Shown in pieces: positions 9,168 to 19,189 of a DNA stretch of 64,000 nt. Within the stretch, counting starts at the first letter, position 1. Each line of letters begins with the position of its first letter. This stretch comes from Semisulcospira habei (lineage: Eukaryota; Mollusca; Gastropoda; Semisulcospiridae), in assembly GCA_036245525.1 (NCBI GenBank), contig BTPG01000003.1, positions 209,643,434 to 209,707,433 on the forward strand. The letters run 5' to 3'. The position numbers and the translations under genes are program-made. A model generated the notes under the pieces. The model was not told where the DNA came from. It made no database searches and worked only from the letters and a program-made list of their open reading frames with translations.

Positions 9168-10490
9168 TCAAGGTGTCTGTATTTTCTGAATAAGTACACT
9201 TCTGTAGAAATCTTGAATATTTTGAGGTATTTGGTCCAAGTATGATAGGTATGCAGTGCTTTTCCAGTCCCCCAAACACTTCACCACCTCGCCGGGCACC
9301 CCACAAGCCAGGGCCCAGGTAGCCCCACCACGCCGCAAGCTGTGGCTTGTATAAATCCCTTCAGCAGCAGAGGTCAGTTCTCGCAACCGTTTGTTGAACT
9401 CTGATCCCCGAATGGGGAAGGCCGGTGCCTTAGGAGGCGCTGGGCCTAGCGCTCTAAACATACTGATCACTGCCGTCACGGGGCACAGAGGGTGACGCAA
9501 CATGACCGGTAACGCGATCACTAGAGTTTTTTCGCGTTTCTGAATTGTCTTACTCCACCTAACCAGTATCTTGACACTACTGTTGTCATTCACAACAAAG
9601 CAGTCTCTAGTGAGTTGTTTCCCAGGATCGAATCCTGCACCATCTTGGAAAAGATTGGCCAGTCGCCGAAGCAGTCCGAAGAACATAACCACAATCGCTG
9701 CCCAGAAGACACAGTCCTTAGAGCTGCACAAATCAAGTTTTTGTTTAATCTGAAGAAGAAGTTGCGGGCTCATCGGCGTCTTGCGGTTAGGAGGGCAGCC
9801 TTTTGTTCGCTCAATTCCCCGCAATGTGCTTTTCACCATCCACGAATCCTGGTATGGGTGCGGTTCCCCGCATTCTAAATGCAATAGGCGAACAATGTTG
9901 AGGTATTGTGCCACGGAACTGGGCTGAACGGTCCTGGCCAAAAAGGCTGCGTACTGCGCCACTGTTCTCTCACACACCGGTACGGGCTGGATGTTCATTT
10001 GGTCACAAAATCTGAGATAAGAGCGCAAGTGAGTCTGATAAGTTTTCTTGTTGTTGTCGGCAAAAACACTGGCACGATATCCTGCCACCTCCTGCAGTAG
10101 CTGGTGTCTGAGCCTAGACCCGGCACCTAGACAGCACAAAAGCAAGAGCTGACTGTGACATGTGATTCCGGGCAGAAGGTAGGTGTCAGGCGGTCGGCCC
10201 CGGTGCCAATTCGTTAGCAATTGTCCTAGCATGGGCAGCCGTCCTTCGTGTAGGCGGGAAATAGTATCGGCAAACACATTCACACTGCCAGCCACGTGCA
10301 TCGCTGACACGCTGCAATTCGTTCTCACACACTCCCATGCCATCTTCCTCAACAGACTATTGCCATAGCGGTCTTTTGAGCGCCCTTTGTTAATGATAGC
10401 CTTTGTCACCGTGCTGTCCGTATGAATGACCACCTGTTTCCCTCGCCATGAGGGGGCCCACCGGTTGACTGCCTGCATCACCGCGCACAC
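9168..10490 (-). CDS. DIRS RNase H C-terminal part and tyrosine recombinase
   Basis: 440 codons. Residues 1-85 are the end of an RNase H (HTDSTVTKAIINKGRSKDRY, then ADTISRL). From about residue 150 a phage-integrase-type tyrosine recombinase follows, with the first arginine in FGLLRRL (about 273), SHSLRRGG giving H-x-x-R (about 385), and the nucleophile in STAYLSYL (about 416). It would integrate a circular cDNA by strand exchange. The reading frame is intact from 10490 on, but it is cut off from the first RNase H motif by a 5-bp deletion. Confidence 0.85.
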   Translation of the reverse strand: MCAVMQAVNRWAPSWRGKQVVIHTDSTVTKAIINKGRSKDRYGNSLLRKMAWECVRTNCSVSAMHVAGSVNVFADTISRLHEGRLPMLGQLLTNWHRGRPPDTYLLPGITCHSQLLLLCCLGAGSRLRHQLLQEVAGYRASVFADNNKKTYQTHLRSYLRFCDQMNIQPVPVCERTVAQYAAFLARTVQPSSVAQYLNIVRLLHLECGEPHPYQDSWMVKSTLRGIERTKGCPPNRKTPMSPQLLLQIKQKLDLCSSKDCVFWAAIVVMFFGLLRRLANLFQDGAGFDPGKQLTRDCFVVNDNSSVKILVRWSKTIQKREKTLVIALPVMLRHPLCPVTAVISMFRALGPAPPKAPAFPIRGSEFNKRLRELTSAAEGIYTSHSLRRGGATWALACGVPGEVVKCLGDWKSTAYLSYLDQIPQNIQDFYRSVLIQKIQTP

Positions 10491-10751
10491 CTATAATTAA
10501 TATGCAAGTCCTTGGCGGCTGCCGGCATGTCTGAAGAGAACAGTGTATAACTGATTCCAATCTCCTTTCCAGAACGCGCCTGCCGCCAGGTTGCATGCAT
10601 CAACATGGACATGTTCCTTGCTTTGTGAGTCATAATACACAGTGCCATTAAAAACATGCATGTAAGACAGCCACCACTGTAAGTCTGCGTGAAACTCTCG
10701 TGCGAGTCTCGCTTTATGCCTTTGCTGCTGAAGGGGTTTGAATCGTATCAA
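10491..10751 (-). pseudogene. DIRS RNase H N-terminal part, frameshifted
   Basis: Encodes FHADLQWWLSYMHVF and HVHVDACNLAAGAFWKGDW, the start of RNase H. The frame runs into a stop at LHIN... because ATTATAAAGAGGTG in copy 2 (63310-63325) is ATTATAGGTG here, a 5-bp loss. Its start overlaps the end of the reverse transcriptase frame by 38 bp in another frame, so the intact family may need frameshifting or re-initiation to link the domains. Confidence 0.7.
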
Positions 10752-11727
10752 GAATCCGCCTGAGAAAAATTTTTCCTCCCTTGACGGCTTGACACGCCCA
10801 GTTTAGGGACCCTGCTAGTGACTGCAAGCTTTGCTTTGTCGCGCGTGTTTTGCCTTGAAACTGCTGCAAGCGTTTGTGAAGTTGCTGTAACTTGTCGTCG
10901 CCCAATGACAAGGTGCTTGTGCTGGTGCAGATTTGGATCCCGAGAAAAGTAATGGTTTGTGTAGGCCCCACCACCTTAGGCCAGCTAATATTGAACCCTA
11001 ATCTACGTAAAAGGGCAATGAGCGTCATCATCATTTGAGTGCATTCCTCTTTGGACTTAGCTGCTATGAAGAAATCGTCAATATACGCTACTATCCCTGT
11101 CATGCCGCGCCGTAACATACATCTGCGAACTGCCTGCGAGAGTCTGTGAAAGTGCGAAGGGCCCACATTACTACCAAAAGGGAGCCTACTATCGAACAGG
11201 TATGTGGGCTTCTGCTCGCCCGTAAAAATCCATTTTAGGCCTGTGACTTGGTAATTATCTGGATGGATACACACAGATCGGTATGCCGCCTTAAGGTCAA
11301 CTTTCGCGCACCAGTAGCCGGACTTGGCTAGTGCGCACGCGTCCGCTAGAGTCTGGAATTTTACTGTCTCAGGTACTGAGTAATCGTTCATTGCATGTCC
11401 TACAGGCTTGCTGCCGTCATGTATCAGGCGTATGCTATTGTCGTCTTTTGGGATCGCAGCCAAAGCGCTAATTACGGTTGGTTTTTGAGATGCTACGATA
11501 TAATGACCTTTGTTTATCTGATCGATGAGCTCCTTTTCTACCGCTACTCTGTTTTTTAAGGCAGAGGTGTGATTTTTCTGCTCTACAGATCTAACAGTCT
11601 GATGTTTGTCAGTGATATAAAACCCATGTTCGATCCCTTCAAGGAGAAACTCTTTGTCTTTATCAGAAGCTAATTCGTCTTGCCACACTAAAAGCTTTGA
11701 ACTAATGGACGCTCCAGAACCTAACAT
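10714..11727 (-). CDS. DIRS reverse transcriptase
   Basis: 337 codons. Polymerase motifs appear in order: AKVDLKAAYRSV (motif A, about residue 142), LPFGSNVGPSHFHRL (motif B), VAYIDDFFIAA with the YIDD active site (about 214), and FLGIQI (motif D/E region). It copies element RNA into cDNA. The frame is open throughout. The copy at 58774 is about 95% alike by eye. Confidence 0.88.
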   Translation of the reverse strand: MLGSGASISSKLLVWQDELASDKDKEFLLEGIEHGFYITDKHQTVRSVEQKNHTSALKNRVAVEKELIDQINKGHYIVASQKPTVISALAAIPKDDNSIRLIHDGSKPVGHAMNDYSVPETVKFQTLADACALAKSGYWCAKVDLKAAYRSVCIHPDNYQVTGLKWIFTGEQKPTYLFDSRLPFGSNVGPSHFHRLSQAVRRCMLRRGMTGIVAYIDDFFIAAKSKEECTQMMMTLIALLRRLGFNISWPKVVGPTQTITFLGIQICTSTSTLSLGDDKLQQLHKRLQQFQGKTRATKQSLQSLAGSLNWACQAVKGGKIFLRRILDTIQTPSAAKA

Positions 11728-11826
11728 TTGACAGTTGTATGGACTTAGTGCAGGATAAGGGCTATGATAAAAAGTGCTAGAATGGGTGGGGCCTACCTCG
11801 CCTTGTGCAACCTGCTGCGCTGTGTC

Positions 11827-12816
11827 CTAGGCTGTCCCGTGTTTGCCCCCTGCCGCTGCTGCAGGTGTGTCACGATGTTCCCGCGCCGGATGATCTCTCC
11901 CGTAGGTGCAGTACCCTCTGTTGTACTGCAGGCACACTTCCCTCCCAGAGGGGCCGATGGGGCGTTGTGGGCGCGGTCCGGCCGTCCTTCCTCCTGTTCT
12001 GCGAGCAGGTGAGCCAGCGGGCATCGCAGATTGCGCAGTACGGTCGCGCAGCACCACCGTGGACAGGTGTGGGGCGTCCGTGCGGCCCCACTGGAATGCT
12101 TCGGCCGCTTGCCGCTGACGATACTCATCGTCGAACAGCAGGACACTTTGCCAGGTGTATCTGGCCGCCAGCTCCCCCACCATCGCCGAGTACTTGAGGT
12201 AGGCGTACGGCGTGAAACCCGGTGTGGGTTTGTCCATAAGGGCCGCCATAATACGGCTATTTGCCACTATCCAGTGTGCGGGGGAAACCTTGTCCAACTT
12301 CGGTTTGCTGTTCACCTTTATAGTGACACCACCCCCAAGTGCCACTTCTTTCTCTGCCACTGCTGCTGAAGACAGAAAGTCTACTATACGTAAGTGGGGC
12401 CCACCTTTTGCTGCCGCAATACCCCCGCTACTGTTGCCACTGACGCACAGGCCGTCGCGCAACAGTTCATCCAGTCCGGCCCCGCTGTGGTGTGTACTGT
12501 ATAGGGCGTCCTGCAAGGTCTGTGGCGCCCTACTGCCGCTGTTGTCCGCTACTCCTCCCAGTCCGCCGCACAGTGGGCCACCGCCGTTGTCCACCTGGAA
12601 TTTGGCCACCGCTGCACGGAGCACTGCTCTGTCCCCCCATTTCAGCGCCAGAGCGTCAATGTCTTCGTCAGACATTAGCAGTAGTGCTTGCCTAGAGATG
12701 ATTTTTTCCCTGATCATGGCACTCTGCACCTCTTCGTCGAGGCCCCAGTCACGGAAAATATGGTCCATCTCACTATTTTCTAGTAAAGCCTTCTTTCTCG
12801 CTGATTTGGGAGCCAT
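11827..12816 (-). CDS. DIRS Gag-like protein (zinc finger lost)
   Basis: 329 codons from the ATG directly after the 5' direct repeat. Residues 1-75 are charged and may form a SAM-like helical domain (DHIFRDWGLDEEV... MSDEDIDALALKWGDR). The middle (KVSPAHWIVANSRIMAALMD ... AARYTWQSVLLFDDEYR) resembles core Gag helices. Near the C terminus VCLQYNRGYCTYG keeps the first two cysteines of a CCCH finger. The other two ligands are missing because 36 bp present at 58519-58555 are deleted. The function is inferred from position and the finger. Confidence 0.75.
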   Translation of the reverse strand: MAPKSARKKALLENSEMDHIFRDWGLDEEVQSAMIREKIISRQALLLMSDEDIDALALKWGDRAVLRAAVAKFQVDNGGGPLCGGLGGVADNSGSRAPQTLQDALYSTHHSGAGLDELLRDGLCVSGNSSGGIAAAKGGPHLRIVDFLSSAAVAEKEVALGGGVTIKVNSKPKLDKVSPAHWIVANSRIMAALMDKPTPGFTPYAYLKYSAMVGELAARYTWQSVLLFDDEYRQRQAAEAFQWGRTDAPHLSTVVLRDRTAQSAMPAGSPARRTGGRTAGPRPQRPIGPSGREVCLQYNRGYCTYGRDHPAREHRDTPAAAAGGKHGTA

Positions 12817-13150
12817 TTCAATTTCTAGCTGTCGCCTGACTGCTGCTGCTGACTGGCGTTACGGTCGGGACCGTTCCCTTATCACTCCTGTAACCGCCCA
12901 CGCATTCACCTCCCACACACATTTTTCTCGCCTCTCATACACGCCTACGCACTCACCCCCTACAGGCTTTCCCACTCTCCCTCTCTCTCTCTCTCTATCT
13001 CCGTCTCTCATCATAGCATTCCACAGTCGGGAAATTCCCCCACCTACTCAGTACTTCCGCTACCGGACACCGCCCCCCACCCACGCATTCAGTCCTCTTT
13101 CCCTCCGTTTAAAATATGTTTATCACTCCTCCCTCGTCTAAACACCACTT
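12817..13150 (-). repeat. DIRS terminal direct repeat, 5' side
   Basis: 334 bp. In element orientation it starts GTGGTGTTTAGACGAGGG and ends directly before the Gag ATG. The same start occurs at 55544 in copy 2, which fixes this border. Confidence 0.85.
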
Positions 13151-13376
13151 ACCCGAAATATTAATAAATTGTGTTGTACCCGTCTTTTCTAAGCGTGTTT
13201 CTTTCTCCGTTGGGTACTTCTTTGCATTTTACACGCTTGGCAGTCACCTTTTGGTCTGGATTGCTTATAGAAGTCAAGATTTTTTCACTGTTTTAATTCT
13301 TTTATGAAAATAATTAATGTTTACTAAAGAAGTTAAAAGGAAACAAAGTTGGCTAACGAACTCATCCAATGTCTTT
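13149..13376. repeat. 228-bp direct repeat flanking the DIRS element (right)
   Basis: Second copy of 8151-8378. Here the sequence continues CTCCAAACTATCTATATG, matching other copies of the host repeat, so this side preserves the original junction. Confidence 0.85.
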
Positions 13377-13589
13377 CTCCAAACTATCTATATGAAAAAG
13401 TTGAAGTAAGTATGACAAAAATTACGGACTCTAATCTGGGTCAACCGACCTCATATAAACGGTTGTTTATGTGTTCAATGAGACATTCAATTACAATATG
13501 CTCGGAGGCGCTCTTAGCCACCGATTTAAGAAAGTATTTCGCCAAGTTTCAAGCTTGTGTGTACAGACATATCGGAAAATCTCTTGTTT

Positions 13590-13646
13590 ACATACATACG
13601 CACACATACATATATACATACATATATACATACATACACGCACGCA

Positions 13647-13702
<56 letters not shown>

Positions 13703-13775
13703 TACATAGATACATACATACATACATACATACATACATACGCACAAACATACATACATACGGACATACGGTGCT
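13590..13775. repeat. Compound (CATA)/(CACG)/(CA)n microsatellite
   Basis: Tetranucleotide CATA arrays surround CACG and CA arrays. Reading frames here are artefacts. Confidence 0.95.
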
Positions 13776-14011
13776 TCGCGCCAAATGTACGTTCAGCAGC
13801 GAGGTTAGCGTAACTAGACATGACGTAATTATTATCTGCCCACCTTTGACATCATGGACATGCTATTAAATTCGCCCCACCGCGACCCGTTCTAAAAAAT
13901 CCCTTCTATAAATAGAAGGGACTTAAAAACGAGATTGTACTTGCAGCCACCGATACTATAAACAGTACAGTCACAAACACATTACCGCTTGCTGCATGCA
14001 CACTGAGCCAG

Positions 14012-14092
14012 TCAACCCTTTGGCTGTCGGTAGTGGTGTTTGTCCTGAAGGAATCATCGTGACAAATACCGCTACCGACAACCAAAGGTTAA
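14012..14092. mobile_element. Hairpin ending in TTAA, family I
   Basis: CAACCCTTTGGCTGTCGGTA folds onto CTACCGACAACCAAAGGTTAA. TTAA is intact on the right and TCAA on the left. The CCCTTTGGCTGTC end resembles piggyBac-type termini. Confidence 0.7.
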
Positions 14093-14556
14093 AGAAAAGA
14101 AAAGGCTGCGATAAGTGGAACTATAACTTTTACAGAGGCAGCAGGGGGTGGGGAAAAGATTTGACCTTCTGAGCTACACGATTCCGTAAGTTCTGAATAC
14201 ATCTGGAAATATAACCGAAAAACAACAACAACAACAACAAAAAACAAAAACAAAAAACAAACAAACAAACAAACAAAAACAAAACAGCGAACAAATTTCA
14301 GAATAGAGACAAAACAATGTTTGTGTATATTTTGTATGTGGTCAGTCAACAAGATGGCCAGTAAAATTATTGATCGTTTTGCCGTTGATTGCTCTTCCAG
14401 ATCGTGAAATCTTTTTGTTGATCTTTTGTTATTTAATGAGACATTAATCCCAGCACGAGCTAGGCAGGTTTATTCTGGCCTGGATATATGACACTATCCT
14501 TGATGTCATACTGAAAACGAAAACCTGCAACGTGCTCCAGGGAAACTTGCACCCAC

Positions 14557-14775
14557 CTTGAAAAGGCCCACCGGTACGTGGTTCTCCGTCAGAAGCTTCC
14601 GGGCCTTCACTGCTAGCTGCACGTGCCGAACAGTGACATCATGCACTCGGTCACGTGGCCACGTTTCGACCAGCTTGCGGAGCTCGGCCAAGTTTGGCAG
14701 GCGACTGAGACGGACCACGCGGTCTTTGTTCCCGTAGATCCCTGGTTTGTCAGTCACCAGCATGCGCAAAGTTAT
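14557..14775 (-). CDS. Gene A exon 2: cytoplasmic-side segment
   Basis: 219 bp, phase 0 at both ends. The acceptor is ttaattcacag before ATAACT; the donor is GTGGGT after TTCAAG. It encodes 73 mostly hydrophilic residues (ITLRMLVTDKPGIYGNKDRV ... LAVKARKLLTENHVPVGLFK) with no membrane helix. It joins exon 1 at PPQEK and exon 3 at LIYNN without split codons. Intron 2 to its left is 7.6 kb and holds the DIRS element. Confidence 0.75.
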
Positions 14776-14855
14776 CTGTGAATTAAACAAGAGGTGGAAT
14801 GCTCAGCTCGTCCAGGGGGTTCGCTTTCTCTCTACCCCCCCTCCCCCCGCCCCAA

Positions 14856-14927
14856 GTTGAGACGGGCCGCATCCGGATACGCGGCTGCAGCCGCCTATCC
14901 GGATGCCGCCTGTCTCGAATGAGTTAA
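14856..14927. mobile_element. Hairpin, family A
   Basis: GCATCCGGATACGCGGCTGC followed by its complement, ending TCGAATGAGTTAA. The left TTAA is not preserved. Lies in intron 1 about 80 bp upstream of exon 2 on the gene strand. Confidence 0.75.
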
Positions 14928-15039
14928 GAAAAACGAGACAATTGTATATTATAGTCGCGTACATGATTTTAGTTTTCCATAATACTAATACTATACATAT
15001 ACTAAACTAATAATAAAACACCTATCTACGTACAACAAC

Positions 15040-15045
15040 AACAAC

Positions 15046-15116
<71 letters not shown>
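15040..15116. repeat. (AAT)n microsatellite
   Basis: Interrupted AAT array in gene A intron 1. Confidence 0.95.
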
Positions 15117-15117
<1 letters not shown>

Positions 15118-15239
15118 AATAAAAGAGCGATCTACGCCTTCGAAAAAGAATGTAAAGTCTCTTCATCGAAAGTAGCCATACATTCTAACGTCTTCACGAC
15201 CAGTCCATCTCCTGCTGCAGGGTCCTGGGGCTAAATGGA

Positions 15240-15303
15240 TTAGCTCATTCGAAACTTGAGACACGGCATACAGCCGGAATGCAGCTTGTCTCAAATGTGT
15301 TAA
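15240..15303. mobile_element. Decayed hairpin, family A
   Basis: TTAGCTCATTCG ... CAAATGTGTTAA with imperfect arms GAGACACGGCAT / ATGCAGCTTGTCTC. It ends 30 bp from the exon 1 donor. Confidence 0.55.
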
Positions 15304-15332
15304 CGTTTTACTTTTTCAAATATTACATTTAC

Positions 15333-16139
15333 CTTTTCTTGCGGAGGTAAGTGGTAGATGTAGGGAAGCGTAGAGAACTTGAGGCGGTACACAGTCTCCG
15401 GAATGAAACTCGGGCTGTACAGCACCACAAGAATCTTGATAATCAGTACCGCCGCCAGCAAGGTCATAACCCAGGGATCACGGGTCACGTCCGTGCACAC
15501 GGCGTGACCTTGTCCTTCCTCGTCACCATGACAGCAGACGTAAACAAAGTCGGCGTATTTGTCTGCGTCGCCGCGAATCTCCCGATGACAGACGTGCTCG
15601 CCTTTGCTGAGACTGCCCTTGGTTGTATAGTCTGCTTCCCCAGCTTGGAAATCGTTCAGCAGAAGTGTCTGAAGTGTGTCAAGGACGTCATTGGAGGTCA
15701 TGTTGGACAGACAGCCCTCGGGAGAGGCGGTGAGAGTGACGTCAAAATGTTCGACTCTGATGCTCAGCACGGACAAAGACAAGACGTCAAAATTCTCGCT
15801 CAGCATCAGGAGACTCCGACCTTGACGGGAGGTCGACCGCTGCCATGACCACGGCTGGTATAGGTCAAGGTCACGCTGTAACCGATGGAACACGTCCGTG
15901 GAGGTTTCCTTGTCTTGAAAGTGAAGGTTAATGTACACAAGGCTGACGCCCTCCAGCAACATCTCCTGTAGCGCGTCGCGAATGTCAGTGGTTGGGGACA
16001 GAAGACATTTCCCTGCTTGTGGTTTCGACTCTTGTGCATGCAGACGTTGACTCAACAGAACCAAGAGAATGGCGGGAAAAACGAGCGTCCGTTTGGTCAT
16101 TGTAAAAGACATGTTCCTGGTTCTGATTGAAGAAAACAT
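15333..16139 (-). CDS. Gene A exon 1: signal peptide, ectodomain and first helix
   Basis: First exon of a gene that runs leftward through exons at 14557, 6756, 5693, 2890, 1391 and 580. All donor/acceptor phases match, giving about 658 residues in the window. The start may be the first Met or the later MSFTMTKR / MTKR, which best precedes the signal peptide (TLVFPAILLVLLSQRLHA). A ~190-residue ectodomain follows, with cysteines (GKCLLSPTTD, GCLSNMTSN, HVCHREIR, VYVCCHGDEE) and a possible N-glycosylation site (NMT). A helix follows (WVMTLLAAVLIIKILVVLYS), then a hydrophilic segment ending PPQEK. Donor gtaaat, phase 0. I do not recognise the family; it looks like a multi-pass surface receptor or channel-like protein, which is inference. 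Confidence 0.75.
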
Positions 16140-16280
16140 TTTCAGTTCAGCTCACCGCCGTCAAGTGACCTGCATCAACATTTGGACAAAGACACACGCA
16201 CTTCGCCATGTTTCGAAAGTCTCTCCTTGTTTGTTTGTTTTTGTTTTTTTTCTAAAGTGGCCCTGTTTTATTTGACACTT

Positions 16281-16485
16281 TTAGCCCCGGGACCCTGCAG
16301 CAGGAGATGGATTGATCGTGATAATTCAAGGGTAGTGCCGGATGAGCTTGGCGCCTGAAGGTGCCAAGGTCATCTGGCACTACCCTTGAATTATCATGAT
16401 CAATCCATCTCCTACAACTGGTACACAGTCGTTAGGCAACACCTCCAAACTGTGAGAAATGGGACCTTGGGGCTAAAAGGGCTAA
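16281..16485. mobile_element. Hairpin element, family B
   Basis: Core ATTCAAGGGTAGTGCCGGAT pairs with CTGGCACTACCCTTGAATTA around TTGGCGCCTGAAGGTGCCAA. The terminal TTAA motifs have decayed to TTAG and CTAA. Lies just upstream of gene A exon 1. Confidence 0.8.
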
Positions 16486-16589
16486 CAGAAAAAGGTCTTT
16501 AGATCAGAGTTAGTCAGTCACCACAGTAAGCCCCCTTTTGGAAAAGCTCACGCGCACACCGCACCATGAAAGCCTCTACATGTTGTTTT

Positions 16590-17064
<475 letters not shown>

Positions 17065-17065
17065 A

Positions 17066-17192
17066 GTAGGTCAAAGTGCGCTCGTTTCGACGAAAACAGT
17101 GGATTAAAATTCCGGACAAACACGCGATATCGCATGTTTGTCCGGGCTTTTAATCCACTGTTTTCGTCGAAACACGTGTAATTTCGACCTAC
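17066..17192. mobile_element. 127-nt hairpin, family F
   Basis: GTAGGTCAAAGTGCG ... GACGAAAACAGTGGATTAAA pairs with the right arm ending CGACCTAC; the centre is AAACACGCGATATCGCATGTTT. Single member in the window. It abuts the truncated end of a LINE. Confidence 0.75.
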
Positions 17193-17464
17193 CTCTGATT
17201 TCTGGAAATCGTCTATTTCCTCGTTCTCTTCAAACCAGTGCAATTACGTCGTCTTAGTAGTACATCAATATTTGGAAAACTCGCAGAAGTTTTCCCGGAA
17301 AGTGGAACTTGGCGGAATCTACTACAACACATGCAAATAGAGGTTTGCAGCAAAAATAAGCACACTACGCAAACTGTCCAAAAACGAATAAATGCATCCA
17401 GAATGTTTAAAAAAAAAAAAAAGGAAAAGCACACTCACGTTCACTTGTAAACATTTATGTTCTA

Positions 17465-17515
17465 GTCTGTGATTTTGGATCTTACTGCTCGAGCCTTAAG
17501 GTCCAAATCACAGAC
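17465..17515. mobile_element. Foldback, family D
   Basis: GTCTGTGATTTTGGAT pairs with GTCCAAATCACAGAC; loop around GCTCGAGC. Confidence 0.65.
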
Positions 17516-17693
17516 CGGAACTTAAATTGCTGTTATATATTAACCGGCTCGATGAGGCAAAGTCACAGAGCAGTCGATTTTGCAGCACACGTTTTGTGTG
17601 GTGTTTCGTTTGCATGTTTGCTTCTAACGTAAAGTCGTAAACCGTATTGTCGTAAAACGTATTGTCGTAAAACGTATTGTCTTAAATCGTATC

Positions 17694-17803
17694 CTGGTAC
17701 GCGAAGGCCATAGGGTCGAAGTCGGACGCAGTGGGCCCGCGCACGACTGTGCGCGGGCCCTCTGCGTCCGACTTCGGCCCTATGGCCTATTGTGTGCTGG
17801 AAT
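17694..17803. mobile_element. GC-rich hairpin, family E
   Basis: GGCCATAGGGTCGAAGTCGG ... GGGCCCGCGCACGACTGTGC folds onto the complementary right arm ending CTATGGCC. Preceded by three CGTAAAACGTATTGT repeats (17635-17680). Confidence 0.75.
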
Positions 17804-18461
17804 AGAAGGTAATCACACAAAAAAGTTTCTCACAAGTTTACTAATTAATTTCCAGACCAAAAAGGGGCGACTGTCGAGACTTAGAGGCGTAAAGTTCAAA
17901 ATCATAAATCAGCTCTTGTTTCGCTTCCTTTTGCAAATTCACAAAATACTGACGTGTTTACCAATCACAAACAATCGTTGTCGCTCACAAATCTTCCTTT
18001 GTATTGACCACAAGTAGTCGTTCAGTTCGAACGTTTACTGAACCCTAAGGCACTCCTTAGTTTTATTGCTTTGAAATATGCTTCCACCAGTACCTGCAGT
18101 GCACACACGTTTTGTGGACTTTTCGCACGTAAATTTCGCAGCTTGAAGAGTCCTATCACCACAGTGTACTCGCTCGTCCATCAAACTCTTCTCACCGTCA
18201 CAGAGAAACATGATCTACAGGCCAAGTCGCAAATCGACTGTGGCACACATGACATGATCCACTTTTTTTTTTTTTACCGCCTACAAACGTGTATGAGCAC
18301 ACACGATACACGTGTTGATTTCTAGGTCCCAGCTGTGAATACTGCTTTTGGACTGAGCGTCCTGTCCCGCAGTGATTCAAAGCAGAGCGCTTGAGGAAGT
18401 CTTTTCAGTCTTTCGCGCAGGAGCGACCCAAATGGTCAACATCGCGAAAATGTGCTGTGTG
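17804..18461. other. No recognisable feature
   Basis: Intergenic sequence upstream of gene A. No supported exon or repeat beyond a short poly(T) at 18262-18274. Confidence 0.5.
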
Positions 18462-18520
18462 TGCTGGTCTGTGATTTTGGACTTTACGGCTAAAAGCCAT
18501 TGGGTCCAAAATGACAGACC
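18462..18520. mobile_element. Foldback, family D
   Basis: TGGTCTGTGATTTTGGAC pairs with GTCCAAAATGACAGACC. Confidence 0.65.
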
Positions 18521-19189
18521 TGCACATAATTATGGCGTAAACACATAATGATGGTGTGAATCTTTCAGCGTAGATTTACTTTCACGTTATCCAAGACTGA
18601 AGATTTCCTCCTACCATACAAGTTCGACCGATGCTTGAAGCGCCAACCGCAAGGTCTTGGATAAAAGTATGCATATCATAGTATTTCCAATACGCAGCTT
18701 TGGTGGCATCCTAAATTCGCCCGTCTTGATTTTCTAACTTTCATTAAACACCGTTTATGAGTATGAATGAGTAACCTGTAGATGTACACCAAAATGTAAC
18801 GAAGCTGAACTTTGCTGTGCTAGTTTTAATACTTCGATACGGTTCGTTTCACACAGCGCACAGAGGGGGACACCATTAAAGTTTGCTTCTGTATGCAACA
18901 AGTTCGACACCACGCTCGTGTATTATGTAGCAGTAAATCGTGAGCTTTTCTGTAAGAGTTTTCTTTCACAAGTGATAATGCCAGTAGCTTTTTGTTTTCT
19001 TTTCGTTACCCCTTAAATTTCTAGTTATCAAATATTACATTTTAATTAATTTATTTAATATTTTATTTCATTTTATTATTATTATTTTCTGTAATTTCAT
19101 TTTAAAATAACTGTATTACTATTATTGTCTTAAATTCATTACCTTTTTCAAAACCGTTTTTACTGCTGTGCATTGTGTGGTGATATGAG
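18521..19189. other. AT-rich sequence without gene signal
   Basis: Few ORFs and no palindrome. T-rich toward the right (18980-19190). It may be the body of the retroposon whose tail is at 19385. Confidence 0.4.

Larger units (their letters stand above)
8379..13150 (-). mobile_element. DIRS-like tyrosine-recombinase retrotransposon, copy 1
   Basis: About 4.8 kb. In element orientation the order is direct repeat, Gag, reverse transcriptase, RNase H, tyrosine recombinase, 3' region, direct repeat. There is no integrase or endonuclease. A YIDD reverse transcriptase with an R-H-R-Y recombinase defines the DIRS order, whose known members integrate by recombination. It sits in gene A intron 2 on the same strand as the gene. 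The copy is broken: a 5-bp loss in the RNase H frame near 10491 and a 36-bp loss in Gag. Confidence 0.88.

Noticed and set aside
12212..13141. 309-codon plus-strand frame over the DIRS Gag
   Set aside because: Antisense shadow of Gag and the terminal repeat; Ser/Pro-rich composition comes from the opposite strand.
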